DNA from: an uncultured Clostridia bacterium
Lineage (GTDB): Bacteria; Bacillota; Clostridia; Oscillospirales; Ruminococcaceae
DNA: 64,000 nucleotides
Reading direction: 5' to 3'
NCBI GenBank assembly: GCA_947166945.1
Contig: CAMVGH010000002.1
Coordinates: 1 to 64,000 of the forward strand
Within the stretch, counting starts at the first letter, position 1. Each line of letters begins with the position of its first letter. Of the stretch, positions 8,128 through 15,175 are shown one piece after another. The position numbers and the translations under genes were made by a program. Below the pieces are notes generated by a model. The model searched no databases, was not told the origin of the DNA, and saw nothing but the letters and a program-made list of their open reading frames with translations.

Positions 8128-9876
8128 TTACTTTTTCTTCTGCTTCTGTTTCGGTTTGCTTTCGGAAAGAGAAGTCTCTATCCGTTCCGCTTCCGCAGAT
8201 ACGCTCCCCTCCGCCGGTACAGGCTCGGGGATTTTCTTATTTTTGCCGTTTTTGCCTCGCAGGGACTTCGGGAGAAGCTCCTCCGCGAATTCCTCATCAC
8301 TCTCGGAAAGGTAGTGGATACCTTCCGCCACACCCAGCAGAGCGGGAACGAATGACCAGCAGAATACCGCGTAAAGAATACCCTGTCCATATTTTCCGAT
8401 ATAGAACTTGTGCATTCCGAGCCCGCCGAAAACTATCGCGATGACACCCGCTTCCCTGCGGCTGTTTCTCTTCCAGCCCATCATCACGAAGATGAGGAAT
8501 GTTATAAGAATAAGTATCAGCTGCGGTATCAGTGTTTCGAAGCAGGCGTATATGCCCAGCACATCGAGAACATCATTTGTCGGGATTATTGCCGCCAGCC
8601 AGTCGGGAGATGTGTAGGAGATCACATCGCCCTCGATAAGTTCCTTGATGCCGGCTCCGAGGAAGGATATCGACATAATGAACATGAGAATGCTTGTTCC
8701 GAGGAAGAAAGGTCTGATCGGGAGCTTCACGCTGAAGAAGCGTATAGCAAGGAATACGAACACAAGTACAACACAGCCTGTTCCGAAGCCCGCCCACATT
8801 GCGCCGGTGGTGCTTTCGTCATTTGCGAGAGGCTGGTAGAAGAGTATTACTTCCGCTCCCTCCCTGAACACCGCGAGGAACGCGGTAAATCCGAGGGTGA
8901 ATACGCTGCCTGTTTCCGCGGACACCTTGACCTGACTGTCTATATACTTGTTCCACGCGTCACTCTCCGCTTTGGAGACCATCCAGTTGCTCACATAGAA
9001 GAGGACCACAACAGCGATAAGTGCCGTAATACCTTCAATGATCTCCTGATTTTCGGTGTTGGCGAACATCAGCACGTTGAGCAGCCATGCGCAGACAAAG
9101 CTTGCGATTATCGCAAGCACACAGCCCGCATAAACAACTTTGAGTTTGTCCTTGTTTCCTGATTTTACAAGATAAGCGATTATCGCTCCGACCACGAGGA
9201 TAGCTTCAAAGCCCTCACGGAGAATGATACCGAAGCATGCCGCGAATGTGATGCCCCAGTTGCCGCCGCTGTTTTCCATACTTACCGCAGCAGCAGTATC
9301 CGCGGCAGGAGATGTCTCAGAGGTATTTGCGGCAGCCGATGCCGCAGTGCCTGCCGACGCAAGTCCCTGCGCACGTTCCAGCGAAACTCCGCTTACGCCT
9401 TCATCGCCGATCCCGTCAAGCTTGTTTGCCTGATCGTGGATTATGGCGCTCATTTCGGTTATTTCAGCCCAGTATTCTTCGAGCGTACCGCCTTTTTTCG
9501 GTACGTTTCTCACAGCTCTGAACTGAAGTTCCGCCTTTGATACTGCGGAACCTGATATGTAGCCCATTACATTGCGCTCGAACCCCGTAGTTTCGTAATA
9601 ACCGTAGTACGCCTGTCTTGCCGCTTTGAAGGACTCGTCCGCATCGCCTTCCATGTACAGTCTGTACGCCGCTTCAAGAAGCTCGTCTTCCGCCGCAGCA
9701 ACATTGTTCCACGTCGGTGCGGTTATACCGTGAGCATCTTTGTATTCGTCCCATGTCGCGTAATAGCTTACATCTGCGGCATGAGCCGTAACGCTCATCA
9801 GTCCTGAAGCCGCTGCGAATACTATCAGCACCGCCAGCAGCAGCGACCAGATCCTTGACCGGTATTTTTCGATCAT
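8128..9876 (-). CDS. FTR1-family iron permease with N-terminal extracytoplasmic domain and C-terminal TM2 domain
   Basis: The 582-residue protein has a signal peptide (about 1-33), an extracytoplasmic domain (35-205) with an Ala/Thr linker, then a seven-helix FTR1 core carrying both iron-permeation motifs REGFE (220-224) and REGAE (338-342). After the core a TM2 domain follows (about 474-525, GGLGMHKFYIGKYGQG), then a Lys-rich cytoplasmic tail. FTR1 transports ferric iron, usually after ferrous oxidation or with P19. The TM2 fusion is not part of the usual family plan. It is the first gene of the operon. The start is ATG at 9876; AAGGAG stands 13 nt upstream, a rather long spacing. Confidence 0.9.
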   Translation of the reverse strand: MIEKYRSRIWSLLLAVLIVFAAASGLMSVTAHAADVSYYATWDEYKDAHGITAPTWNNVAAAEDELLEAAYRLYMEGDADESFKAARQAYYGYYETTGFERNVMGYISGSAVSKAELQFRAVRNVPKKGGTLEEYWAEITEMSAIIHDQANKLDGIGDEGVSGVSLERAQGLASAGTAASAAANTSETSPAADTAAAVSMENSGGNWGITFAACFGIILREGFEAILVVGAIIAYLVKSGNKDKLKVVYAGCVLAIIASFVCAWLLNVLMFANTENQEIIEGITALIAVVVLFYVSNWMVSKAESDAWNKYIDSQVKVSAETGSVFTLGFTAFLAVFREGAEVILFYQPLANDESTTGAMWAGFGTGCVVLVFVFLAIRFFSVKLPIRPFFLGTSILMFIMSISFLGAGIKELIEGDVISYTSPDWLAAIIPTNDVLDVLGIYACFETLIPQLILILITFLIFVMMGWKRNSRREAGVIAIVFGGLGMHKFYIGKYGQGILYAVFCWSFVPALLGVAEGIHYLSESDEEFAEELLPKSLRGKNGKNKKIPEPVPAEGSVSAEAERIETSLSESKPKQKQKKK

Positions 9877-9950
9877 TTTTCGGATTCATCTCCTTACGCG
9901 GCTGTACGCCGCTTATATCCGCATCTTTATGCGTTCCCCGCCGCGACCCG

Positions 9951-9973
9951 CGGAGTACCGTACCGGTACTCCG
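9951..9973 (-). other. Perfect hairpin in the 5' leader of the iron operon
   Basis: CGGAGTACCG (9951-9960), a 3-nt loop and CGGTACTCCG (9964-9973) form a perfect 10-bp stem within the roughly 250-nt leader between the promoter and FTR1. There is no T-run on either strand, so it is not a terminator. It may stabilise the transcript or belong to a larger leader fold. Confidence 0.5.
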
Positions 9974-9997
9974 TGAACCACGAAGAAAAGAAATATA

Positions 9998-10214
9998 GTT
10001 AGATAATGCTAACTCAACGATATGCAAACCCGCAGTAATAAAGGCATATGCGCGGTCTGCAAGTCACATAGCCGTTAGTCTTGCCTAACGCGAGCCTATC
10101 GGTTGCCGCAGACTAACTTCTTTTTGACTACAACAATATAGCATATTACCGCCGGTTTGTCAATAAGAAAAATTAAAAATCAGTCAATGTGACATATTGT
10201 TAGCTGTCGCTTAC
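9998..10214 (-). promoter_or_regulatory. Repeated GTTAG-N6-CTAAC dyads around the iron-operon promoter
   Basis: Two perfect copies lie at 9998-10013 (extended to AGTTAG-N6-CTAACT) and 10074-10089 (extended to CGTTAG-N6-CTAACG). A third at 10199-10214 has one mismatch (GTTAG-N6-CTTAC), and 10102-10117 keeps one good half-site. The constant 6-nt spacing and placement on both sides of the promoter suggest operators for a metal-dependent repressor. The half-site resembles DtxR/IdeR-family half-sites but the spacing differs from the classical 19-bp box, so the regulator is not identified. Confidence 0.55.
10135..10163 (-). promoter_or_regulatory. Sigma-A promoter of the iron operon
   Basis: On the minus strand TTGACA (10158-10163) and TATATT (10135-10140) are separated by exactly 17 bp. 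Transcription would begin near 10128, leaving a leader of about 250 nt before FTR1. Confidence 0.75.
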
Positions 10215-10240
10215 TTATTTTTTGTCGAAATTGCAGAAAC

Positions 10241-10264
10241 GGCACTGTGTCTTTGCACAGCGCC
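10241..10264 (-). terminator. Hairpin after the zinc-ribbon solute-binding protein gene
   Basis: GGCGCTGTG-N6-CACAGTGCC (minus strand) forms a 9-bp stem with one G-U pair, 14 nt after the stop codon. The following T-run is weak (GTTTCTG), so termination may be partial. Confidence 0.5.
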
Positions 10265-10277
10265 GCAATGCTATTGT

Positions 10278-11861
10278 TTATGATGCCGATAACAGCGCCC
10301 TGTACTCATCGAGCGATGTTTCAACTATGTTGTAATTCTCCGTGAGAATGTGGTTATATGTATCGCCTTCGGTGATGGGACCGTTGTAGATATCTTCGAG
10401 CAGCTGGTTCAGATCGCTGCCGAAACCGTAGTGGGCATCAAACACGAATGTGAACTTTGACGTATCGAGCAGATCATCATATACCTGCATCTGCTCCTCG
10501 GTATAGGTAAGCTTCCACTTTTCCTTTCTCGGTTTGCCGCACTCGGGGCAGACAGCACCGATCTCGTCCCGTTCACTGTCGAACTGATGCTTGCACTCGG
10601 GACACTTGATATAGTAGTAACCGCCGTTGTACAGCTTTTCTTCACGCTCTGCAGCTACGACCTCGGGGTCGGTGTTCCATATTCTCGACGCGAGGATAAA
10701 GGAAGCCGCGCCTTGCAGATTTGATGCGCCCGACGGTACCACATACCCGGAAGTCGCACCGTACATATAGTATGTGTCGGAAGACGGATCACGCGGCATA
10801 GGGACGGTCTTGATCTCGCCCTCGAACTTGTTCTTGAACCATATCTCCTGCCCGCACGGAAGCGCCCAGTCGAGCGGCATTATAAAGAACAGAGTACCGG
10901 TCCACGAATCAAGTCCGTCGGGACCGTGCCAGCCCTCCCAGAAACAGTCCTCGCGGCAGAGCTTCTCAATGAACTCCATAGCTCTCATCACATTTGCATT
11001 CTTCATGTTGTTGATGATATTCGTGCCGTCAAATTCGATGACGGGAGTCCCTGTTGTAGCCGCGACCTGTACTCCGAGTGCGCCCGGCCACGAGATCGGA
11101 TATTTCTCCGGATTGAAGTCCTTCCATTTCAGCACGATCTCCTCAAAGGAATCCCATGTCCATTCTCCCGAAAAATACAGATCCATAGGGTCGGGGATAC
11201 CGTTCTCCTCAAGTTCTGCCGCGCAGTACGTCACGCCGTACTCGGTAGCTGTCATTCCGTATGGGAAATAGTAGTGCTTTCCGTTATAAGAATATCGCTC
11301 GATTATATCGTTCATGCCTGCCCATGTCTCAGAGCTTTTATCGAGCCAGTCGTCCATTGCCATAAAGCGGTTGTTGATGAAATAGCTGGGGAAGAAGCCC
11401 TCGCTGTATCTCATGATATCCGGAGACTGTCCCGACGCCATAAGCACACCGAGCCTGTCTGTAACTTCAAGCGAGCTTACTATCTCTGTCTCTACTGTAC
11501 CGCCGAAGCGTTCCGCGAACAGTTCGGCTATGTTCTTTTCGGGGGCTACGTTATGGAAATCGAACCAGCATAGCGCGTGAATGGTGCCGGCAGGCTTACC
11601 GGCCTCGTAAAGTTTTCCCGCGCCGGCTTCGTTGCTTGCATCTACCTCATCGATGTCCGCCATTTCTTCATAATTCACCTGAAGATCTATTTCCCTGTTA
11701 GGGTCAAGAGTGGTGGTGACGGGTGCCGCAGGTGTATCGGCGGTGTTTGCCTGGGTGTCGGTAGTTCTTCCGCCGCCGGTGTTCCCGCCCCCGCACCCCG
11801 CGGTGCCGATAACGAGCGCCGACGCGAGTATTGCGGAGACAAGCTTGTGTGATGTTCTCAT
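10278..11861 (-). CDS. Extracellular solute-binding lipoprotein with an inserted zinc ribbon
   Basis: The 527-residue protein starts at ATG 11861 (AAAGGAG, 7-nt spacing). A lipoprotein signal ends in GTAGC (Cys24), followed by a Gly/Thr linker and a family-1 type sugar-binding fold (FFPSYFINNRFMAMDDWLD, FYFSGEWTWDSF-like segments). Near residues 420-441 it carries CPEC and CPEC, 14 residues apart, a complete zinc-ribbon or rubredoxin-like knuckle inside an exported binding protein. It stands alone: no permease or ATPase is adjacent, so it either serves a distant transporter or acts as a sensor. Tandem cre-like sites overlap its start of transcription. The ligand is unknown; a sugar is likely by family. 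Confidence 0.8.
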   Translation of the reverse strand: MRTSHKLVSAILASALVIGTAGCGGGNTGGGRTTDTQANTADTPAAPVTTTLDPNREIDLQVNYEEMADIDEVDASNEAGAGKLYEAGKPAGTIHALCWFDFHNVAPEKNIAELFAERFGGTVETEIVSSLEVTDRLGVLMASGQSPDIMRYSEGFFPSYFINNRFMAMDDWLDKSSETWAGMNDIIERYSYNGKHYYFPYGMTATEYGVTYCAAELEENGIPDPMDLYFSGEWTWDSFEEIVLKWKDFNPEKYPISWPGALGVQVAATTGTPVIEFDGTNIINNMKNANVMRAMEFIEKLCREDCFWEGWHGPDGLDSWTGTLFFIMPLDWALPCGQEIWFKNKFEGEIKTVPMPRDPSSDTYYMYGATSGYVVPSGASNLQGAASFILASRIWNTDPEVVAAEREEKLYNGGYYYIKCPECKHQFDSERDEIGAVCPECGKPRKEKWKLTYTEEQMQVYDDLLDTSKFTFVFDAHYGFGSDLNQLLEDIYNGPITEGDTYNHILTENYNIVETSLDEYRALLSAS

Positions 11862-11941
11862 TGGTCTTCTCCTTTCATACATTGAACAAACGAAGATCCT
11901 CCTATAAGGGAGATATGCCGCCGGAAACGACCACAACAGTG

Positions 11942-11967
11942 TGTAATCGTTTTCGTAATCGTTTACA
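11942..11967 (-). promoter_or_regulatory. Tandem cre-like/LacI-family operators
   Basis: TGTAATCGTTTTCG (11942-11955) and CGTAATCGTTTACA (11954-11967) each match the catabolite-responsive consensus TGWAANCGNTNWCA at 13 of 14 positions and are offset by 12 bp. They lie just downstream of the -10 box, a position that blocks transcription. CcpA or a local LacI-type repressor could bind. Confidence 0.65.
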
Positions 11968-11995
11968 TTATACCATATACCTGATTTTGTGTCAA
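11967..11995 (-). promoter_or_regulatory. Consensus sigma-A promoter of the solute-binding protein gene
   Basis: The minus strand carries TTGACA (11990-11995), 17 bp and TATAAT (11967-11972), a perfect consensus promoter that would be strong unless repressed by the adjoining operators. Confidence 0.8.
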
Positions 11996-12059
11996 TAGTT
12001 TTTAATAGTATAAATAACACAAAAATTAAAAGTGATTTTTTATAAATCCGATATTATCT

Positions 12060-12200
12060 TTAGGCTCCCGGACTGTCCCGGGAACCTGTGAACCCGTTGC
12101 CCATATTCTCATCAAAGCTCATGCCGCGGGTCATTTTTCGGACTACCGCTATATTCTTTTTTATTTCGGGGCTTTTCGCCTTTACGATCTTAACCGGCAT
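12060..12200 (-). CDS. Small basic hypothetical protein (46 aa) overlapping mtaB
   Basis: ATG at 12200 overlaps the last codons of mtaB by 11 nt and is preceded by AGGAG at 9-nt spacing. The product begins MPVKIVKAKSPEIKKNIAVV and is Lys/Arg-rich in its first half, with no membrane segment. I do not recognise it. The good ribosome site and coupling to mtaB favour a real gene, but the short length means it could be chance. A GC hairpin (12063-12086) lies at its end. Confidence 0.4.
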   Translation of the reverse strand: MPVKIVKAKSPEIKKNIAVVRKMTRGMSFDENMGNGFTGSRDSPGA

Positions 12201-13479
12201 TGTTCACTTCTCCTATGCAGTACCCGTTTTCCGCGCCCGTTATCCTGACGCGGACTATATCATGCCTCTGCGCCTGCGAACCGTATATCCTCACGGGCAG
12301 ATAGTTCGGCGCAAGCCCTGCCGCATAGTCCGGAGATGTGCGCTTCTGGATAAGTATATCGAAGCTCTTTCCGGTATTCTCCCGCAGGAACCGCTCATTC
12401 ACCCGTTCCGCAGCTGCCGACATTTCCGCGTAGCGTGCGGCTTTAACGGCAGGAGAGATATGGTCTGTGCGCTTTTCTGCTGCCGTCCCCTTTCTCACAG
12501 AGTAGGTGAAAACGTGGATACGCGCAAACAATCCCGCAGTCTCCGCAAATTTCAGCGACTGGGCGAATTCCTCGTCCGTCTCCCCCGCAAACCCCACCAT
12601 TATGTCCGTGGTTATCGCGCAATGCGGAAAATGGCGGCGCAGACGCTCAACTATCCGCAGATACTCCGACGTATCATAGTGACGGTTCATGCGCCTGAGC
12701 GTTGCGTCACACCCGCTTTGCAGAGACAGATGAAAGTGCGGACATAATTTTGTATTCGCCGCAAGCTGCTCCACCGTTTGCTCATCAAGCAATTCCGGCT
12801 CCAGCGATGAAAGCCGCACCCGTACTATCCCCTCCGGCAGAGAAGCGGCATTCACCGCGTCCGGGAGCGTAAGCCCGATATCCGAACCATACCTTGACAG
12901 ATTTATGCCAACCAGCACGACTTCCTTATGCCCCGATCCGGCGCACAGACGCGCTTCACCGGTTATCGAAGCAGTACTACGGGAACGGACCCTGCCTCTC
13001 GCGTATGGGATTATGCAGTAGGAACAGTAGCGGTCACAGCCGTCCTCCACTTTTATGAACGCCCTCGTTCTGTCGGCAGTACGGGTAACGGTAAGCTCCT
13101 CATAACCTACCGGCATGGTCATATCAGGGCATCCGCCCGCACCGTCAAGATATTCCCGTATAAGGCGCGGTATCTCAGCGCGGCGTGCTGTCCCGCATAT
13201 TATATCCGCCCCGCTCTCAGCAGCTTCATCGGGAAACGCCTGCGGATAACACCCGGTAAGCACAACCACGGCTTCCGGATTGTCGCGTTTCGCCGCCCTT
13301 ACACAATGTCTTGCCTTCTTGTCGCCGTTTTCGGTGACGGTACAGGAATTCACGATAAGGATATCGGCGTCGGAAGCCTCTTCACAAGGCACGAAACCTG
13401 CGTCGCACATAGCATTCTCAATGGCGTTGCTCTCGTATTGATTGACCTTGCAGCCAAAAGTCATTACAGCATATTTCAT
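12190..13479 (-). CDS. mtaB: tRNA N6-threonylcarbamoyladenosine (t6A37) methylthiotransferase MtaB
   Basis: A 429-residue radical-SAM methylthiotransferase that turns t6A37 into ms2t6A in tRNAs reading ANN codons. The N-terminal domain has the three auxiliary-cluster cysteines C10 (TFGCKVNQYES), C46 (NSCTVTE) and C77 (LTGCYPQ). The radical-SAM cluster is C148-x3-C152-x2-C155 (CDRYCSYC). Length and CKVNQYES fit MtaB rather than MiaB or RimO. The C-terminal TRAM region is present but short. It is divergent from the HPr-like genes. Confidence 0.9.
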   Translation of the reverse strand: MKYAVMTFGCKVNQYESNAIENAMCDAGFVPCEEASDADILIVNSCTVTENGDKKARHCVRAAKRDNPEAVVVLTGCYPQAFPDEAAESGADIICGTARRAEIPRLIREYLDGAGGCPDMTMPVGYEELTVTRTADRTRAFIKVEDGCDRYCSYCIIPYARGRVRSRSTASITGEARLCAGSGHKEVVLVGINLSRYGSDIGLTLPDAVNAASLPEGIVRVRLSSLEPELLDEQTVEQLAANTKLCPHFHLSLQSGCDATLRRMNRHYDTSEYLRIVERLRRHFPHCAITTDIMVGFAGETDEEFAQSLKFAETAGLFARIHVFTYSVRKGTAAEKRTDHISPAVKAARYAEMSAAAERVNERFLRENTGKSFDILIQKRTSPDYAAGLAPNYLPVRIYGSQAQRHDIVRVRITGAENGYCIGEVNNAG

Positions 13480-13571
13480 AAAACGTTTACCCCATTATTG
13501 TAGAACTTGCACAAAATCAACCCCGAGATTTCGGTTTTATAGCTAAAAACTCCGAATTTGATCTCAAACCC

Positions 13572-13599
13572 TTGACTTTCAGAAAAAATCTGCTATTAT
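13572..13599 (+). promoter_or_regulatory. Promoter of the HPr-like gene pair
   Basis: TTGACT (13572-13577), 16 bp, TATTAT (13594-13599). Downstream, GATACGG and CCGTATC (13611-13636 region) can pair just before the ribosome binding site. Confidence 0.6.
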
Positions 13600-13654
13600 A
13601 TTAATCAAGATACGGGAAAGACATAGACCGTATCGGAAAGGAAAGGTGATACCA

Positions 13655-13885
13655 ATGGTCAAGGCAGCCGTCAGGCTCGGAAGTATTGACGATGTAAAGG
13701 ATTTTGTGAAAAAGGCAAACCTGCTCTCTTACGATGTTGACCTCTCACTTGGCAAGTACACTGTTGACGGAAAATCTATCATGGGTATTTTCAGCCTTGA
13801 TCTGAGCCGTGAGATCGAACTCACGATACACAGTGACAGCCCTGCTTTCCTTGATGAGATCACAGAATATGTCGTAAAAAAGTAA
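13655..13885 (+). CDS. HPr/Crh-like protein lacking the phosphotransfer histidine (1)
   Basis: The 76-residue protein starts at ATG 13655 after GGAAAGG. It keeps the second half of an HPr fold, with KSIMGIFSLDL containing the residue equivalent to regulatory Ser46. The segment that in HPr carries the active His15 (GLHARPAA) is replaced by SIDDVKDFVKK, so it cannot relay phosphate in the sugar PTS. Crh of Bacillus has the same combination (Ser46 kept, His15 lost) and acts as co-effector of CcpA. A paralogue follows 64 nt downstream. A regulatory role with the cre-like sites in this window is an inference. Confidence 0.75.
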   Translation: MVKAAVRLGSIDDVKDFVKKANLLSYDVDLSLGKYTVDGKSIMGIFSLDLSREIELTIHSDSPAFLDEITEYVVKK

Positions 13886-13949
13886 GTATAAGTGCAGAAC
13901 AAAACAAAAGAGACAAAGAAAAAAACATAACAGAAAGGAAATAACAGCT

Positions 13950-14180
13950 ATGAAAGAATTCAATGTAAAGATCCAGACTATCGACGAAGTAAAAAAGTTC
14001 GTATCCACAGTAATGACATTCAACTATGACATCGACCTCATCTCAGGCAGATACGCTATCGACGCAAAGTCCATAATGGGTATCTTCAGCATCGACCTCT
14101 CGAAGGAACTCAAACTCGTTGCTCACACAGATGACACCGCAGAGCTTGAAGCAGCTATCGGTCAGTTCATCGTAAAGTAA
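13950..14180 (+). CDS. HPr/Crh-like protein lacking the phosphotransfer histidine (2)
   Basis: A 76-residue paralogue of the preceding gene: KSIMGIFSIDL is almost identical, while the N-terminal segment (IQTIDEVKKFVST) again lacks the HPr histidine. GAAAGGAAATAACAGCT precedes its ATG. The two proteins differ mainly in charge: the second half here ends ELEAAIGQFIVK. The pair is cotranscribed and ends at a strong terminator, forming a self-contained two-gene unit. Confidence 0.75.
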   Translation: MKEFNVKIQTIDEVKKFVSTVMTFNYDIDLISGRYAIDAKSIMGIFSIDLSKELKLVAHTDDTAELEAAIGQFIVK

Positions 14181-14211
14181 GTCTTTTACAAACCCGATAT
14201 CACGCTGAATC

Positions 14212-14243
14212 GCTCTCCGCAGCCGCGGGGGGCTTTTCTTTTT
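14212..14243 (+). terminator. Intrinsic terminator of the HPr-like pair
   Basis: GCTCTCCGC-AGCC-GCGGGGGGC forms a 9-bp stem with two G-U pairs, followed by TTTTCTTTTT. Confidence 0.75.
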
Positions 14244-14245
14244 CC

Positions 14246-14971
14246 TCAGAAATTTGTCTTGTAGAAGTATTCAAACGGCAGCCCCGACTCCTTTATCTTT
14301 CCGGCGTAATACACTCCCACAAAGCGGTAATGCCACGGCTCATATACGTATTTGGTGACCGATTCGTATTCTTTCGGATACCGCAGAATAAATCCGTATT
14401 TATCGGCGTTCTCCGACAGCCAGCGAAACTGTTCAGTGTTCTCAAAATCCGCAGTTACATCGTCGTGGGTAAGCCACCAGTCCGGGGTCAGTATATCAAG
14501 TGCAAGTCCCGCGTTATGCTCGCTTGTGTATGGCAGCGCTATCTCCTTTTCCGCAAGGGATCTTGCTTCCTTGCTGGTATATCCGGCGTCACGCAGACGC
14601 TGTATGTAGCTTTCGAGGTTCTCCTGCTGCTTCTGCACGCTTCTGTACGCCGAAACAACGGTAAGCTCTATTCCTTCCTCCGCCGCATCAGCGATCATTC
14701 GTTTAGCGTATTCCGCGCACCGCTCGTCAAGCATGAAATTCCCCTGAACCGGTTCCAGACCCACTGTGAAATCCTCCGGCAAGGGGTTTTCTTCATTTAT
14801 CAGGTAGTAAGCCCACAGATTATCGACCCGCCGTTCGGTTGCCGACGGTGTACTGTCCTGTGCTATTTTCAGCTTATCCGAGTCGGACGGGTACAGTCTG
14901 AAAACAATGAGAGCGGCGACATAAAGCGCGTATATTATAACAGTCGTCCATACTATTGCGTGCGGCTTCAT
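14246..14971 (-). CDS. D-alanyl-D-alanine carboxypeptidase, VanY/M15B family
   Basis: A 241-residue membrane-anchored peptidase with one N-terminal helix (about 6-24). The metallopeptidase motifs are SAYRS, SEHNAGLALDI (zinc His and Asp) and EPWHYRF (catalytic Glu and zinc His). It trims the terminal D-Ala of peptidoglycan stem peptides. I start at ATG 14971, five bases after AGGGGGTGA; an upstream ATG would place that ribosome site inside the gene. It is monocistronic and convergent with the HPr-like genes. No van regulatory or ligase genes adjoin it, so ordinary wall remodelling is more likely than glycopeptide resistance. Confidence 0.88.
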   Translation of the reverse strand: MKPHAIVWTTVIIYALYVAALIVFRLYPSDSDKLKIAQDSTPSATERRVDNLWAYYLINEENPLPEDFTVGLEPVQGNFMLDERCAEYAKRMIADAAEEGIELTVVSAYRSVQKQQENLESYIQRLRDAGYTSKEARSLAEKEIALPYTSEHNAGLALDILTPDWWLTHDDVTADFENTEQFRWLSENADKYGFILRYPKEYESVTKYVYEPWHYRFVGVYYAGKIKESGLPFEYFYKTNF

Positions 14972-15038
14972 ATCGCTCACCCCCTTTTTCATATAATTAT
15001 ATCAGTTTTACCTTAAATCGTCAAGTACCGACAAAAAT

Positions 15039-15067
15039 CCCCGCGGAATTGCCGAAGCTCCGCGGGG
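15039..15067 (-). terminator. Bidirectional terminator downstream of glgD
   Basis: CCCCGCGGA-N11-TCCGCGGGG is a perfect 9-bp stem. On the minus strand it is followed by ATTTTTG, ending the glg operon; on the plus strand by TATTTTTTTT. Confidence 0.75.
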
Positions 15068-15142
15068 TATTTTTTTTAAAGTTTTTTGGAAAGGGGGTCT
15101 GGGGGAAAAGCCTTTTCTTCAGAAAAGGTTTTCCCCCAGTCT
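15068..15142 (+). repeat. Hairpin-bearing intergenic repeat, copy 1
   Basis: A T-rich lead, AAAG and GGAAAGGGGGTC precede a long hairpin (15099-15139) whose arms CTGGGGGAAAA-G-CCTTTTCT and AGAAAAGG-TTTTCCCCCAG pair over 19 bp with one bulge. A diverged copy with the same order of parts lies at 49801-49872. Confidence 0.55.
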
Positions 15143-15175
15143 CAAGCGCAGTGACAAACCTGCGCCCGCAGGCGC

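Noticed and set aside
9877..10130. Riboswitch in the leader of the iron operon
   Set aside because: The leader has stems but I find no match to the conserved cores I know (NiCo, manganese, cobalamin, molybdenum cofactor). The repeated dyads are better explained as protein operators.
13655..14180. Ordinary HPr of the sugar phosphotransferase system
   Set aside because: The GLHARP segment with the phosphorylated histidine is absent in both proteins.
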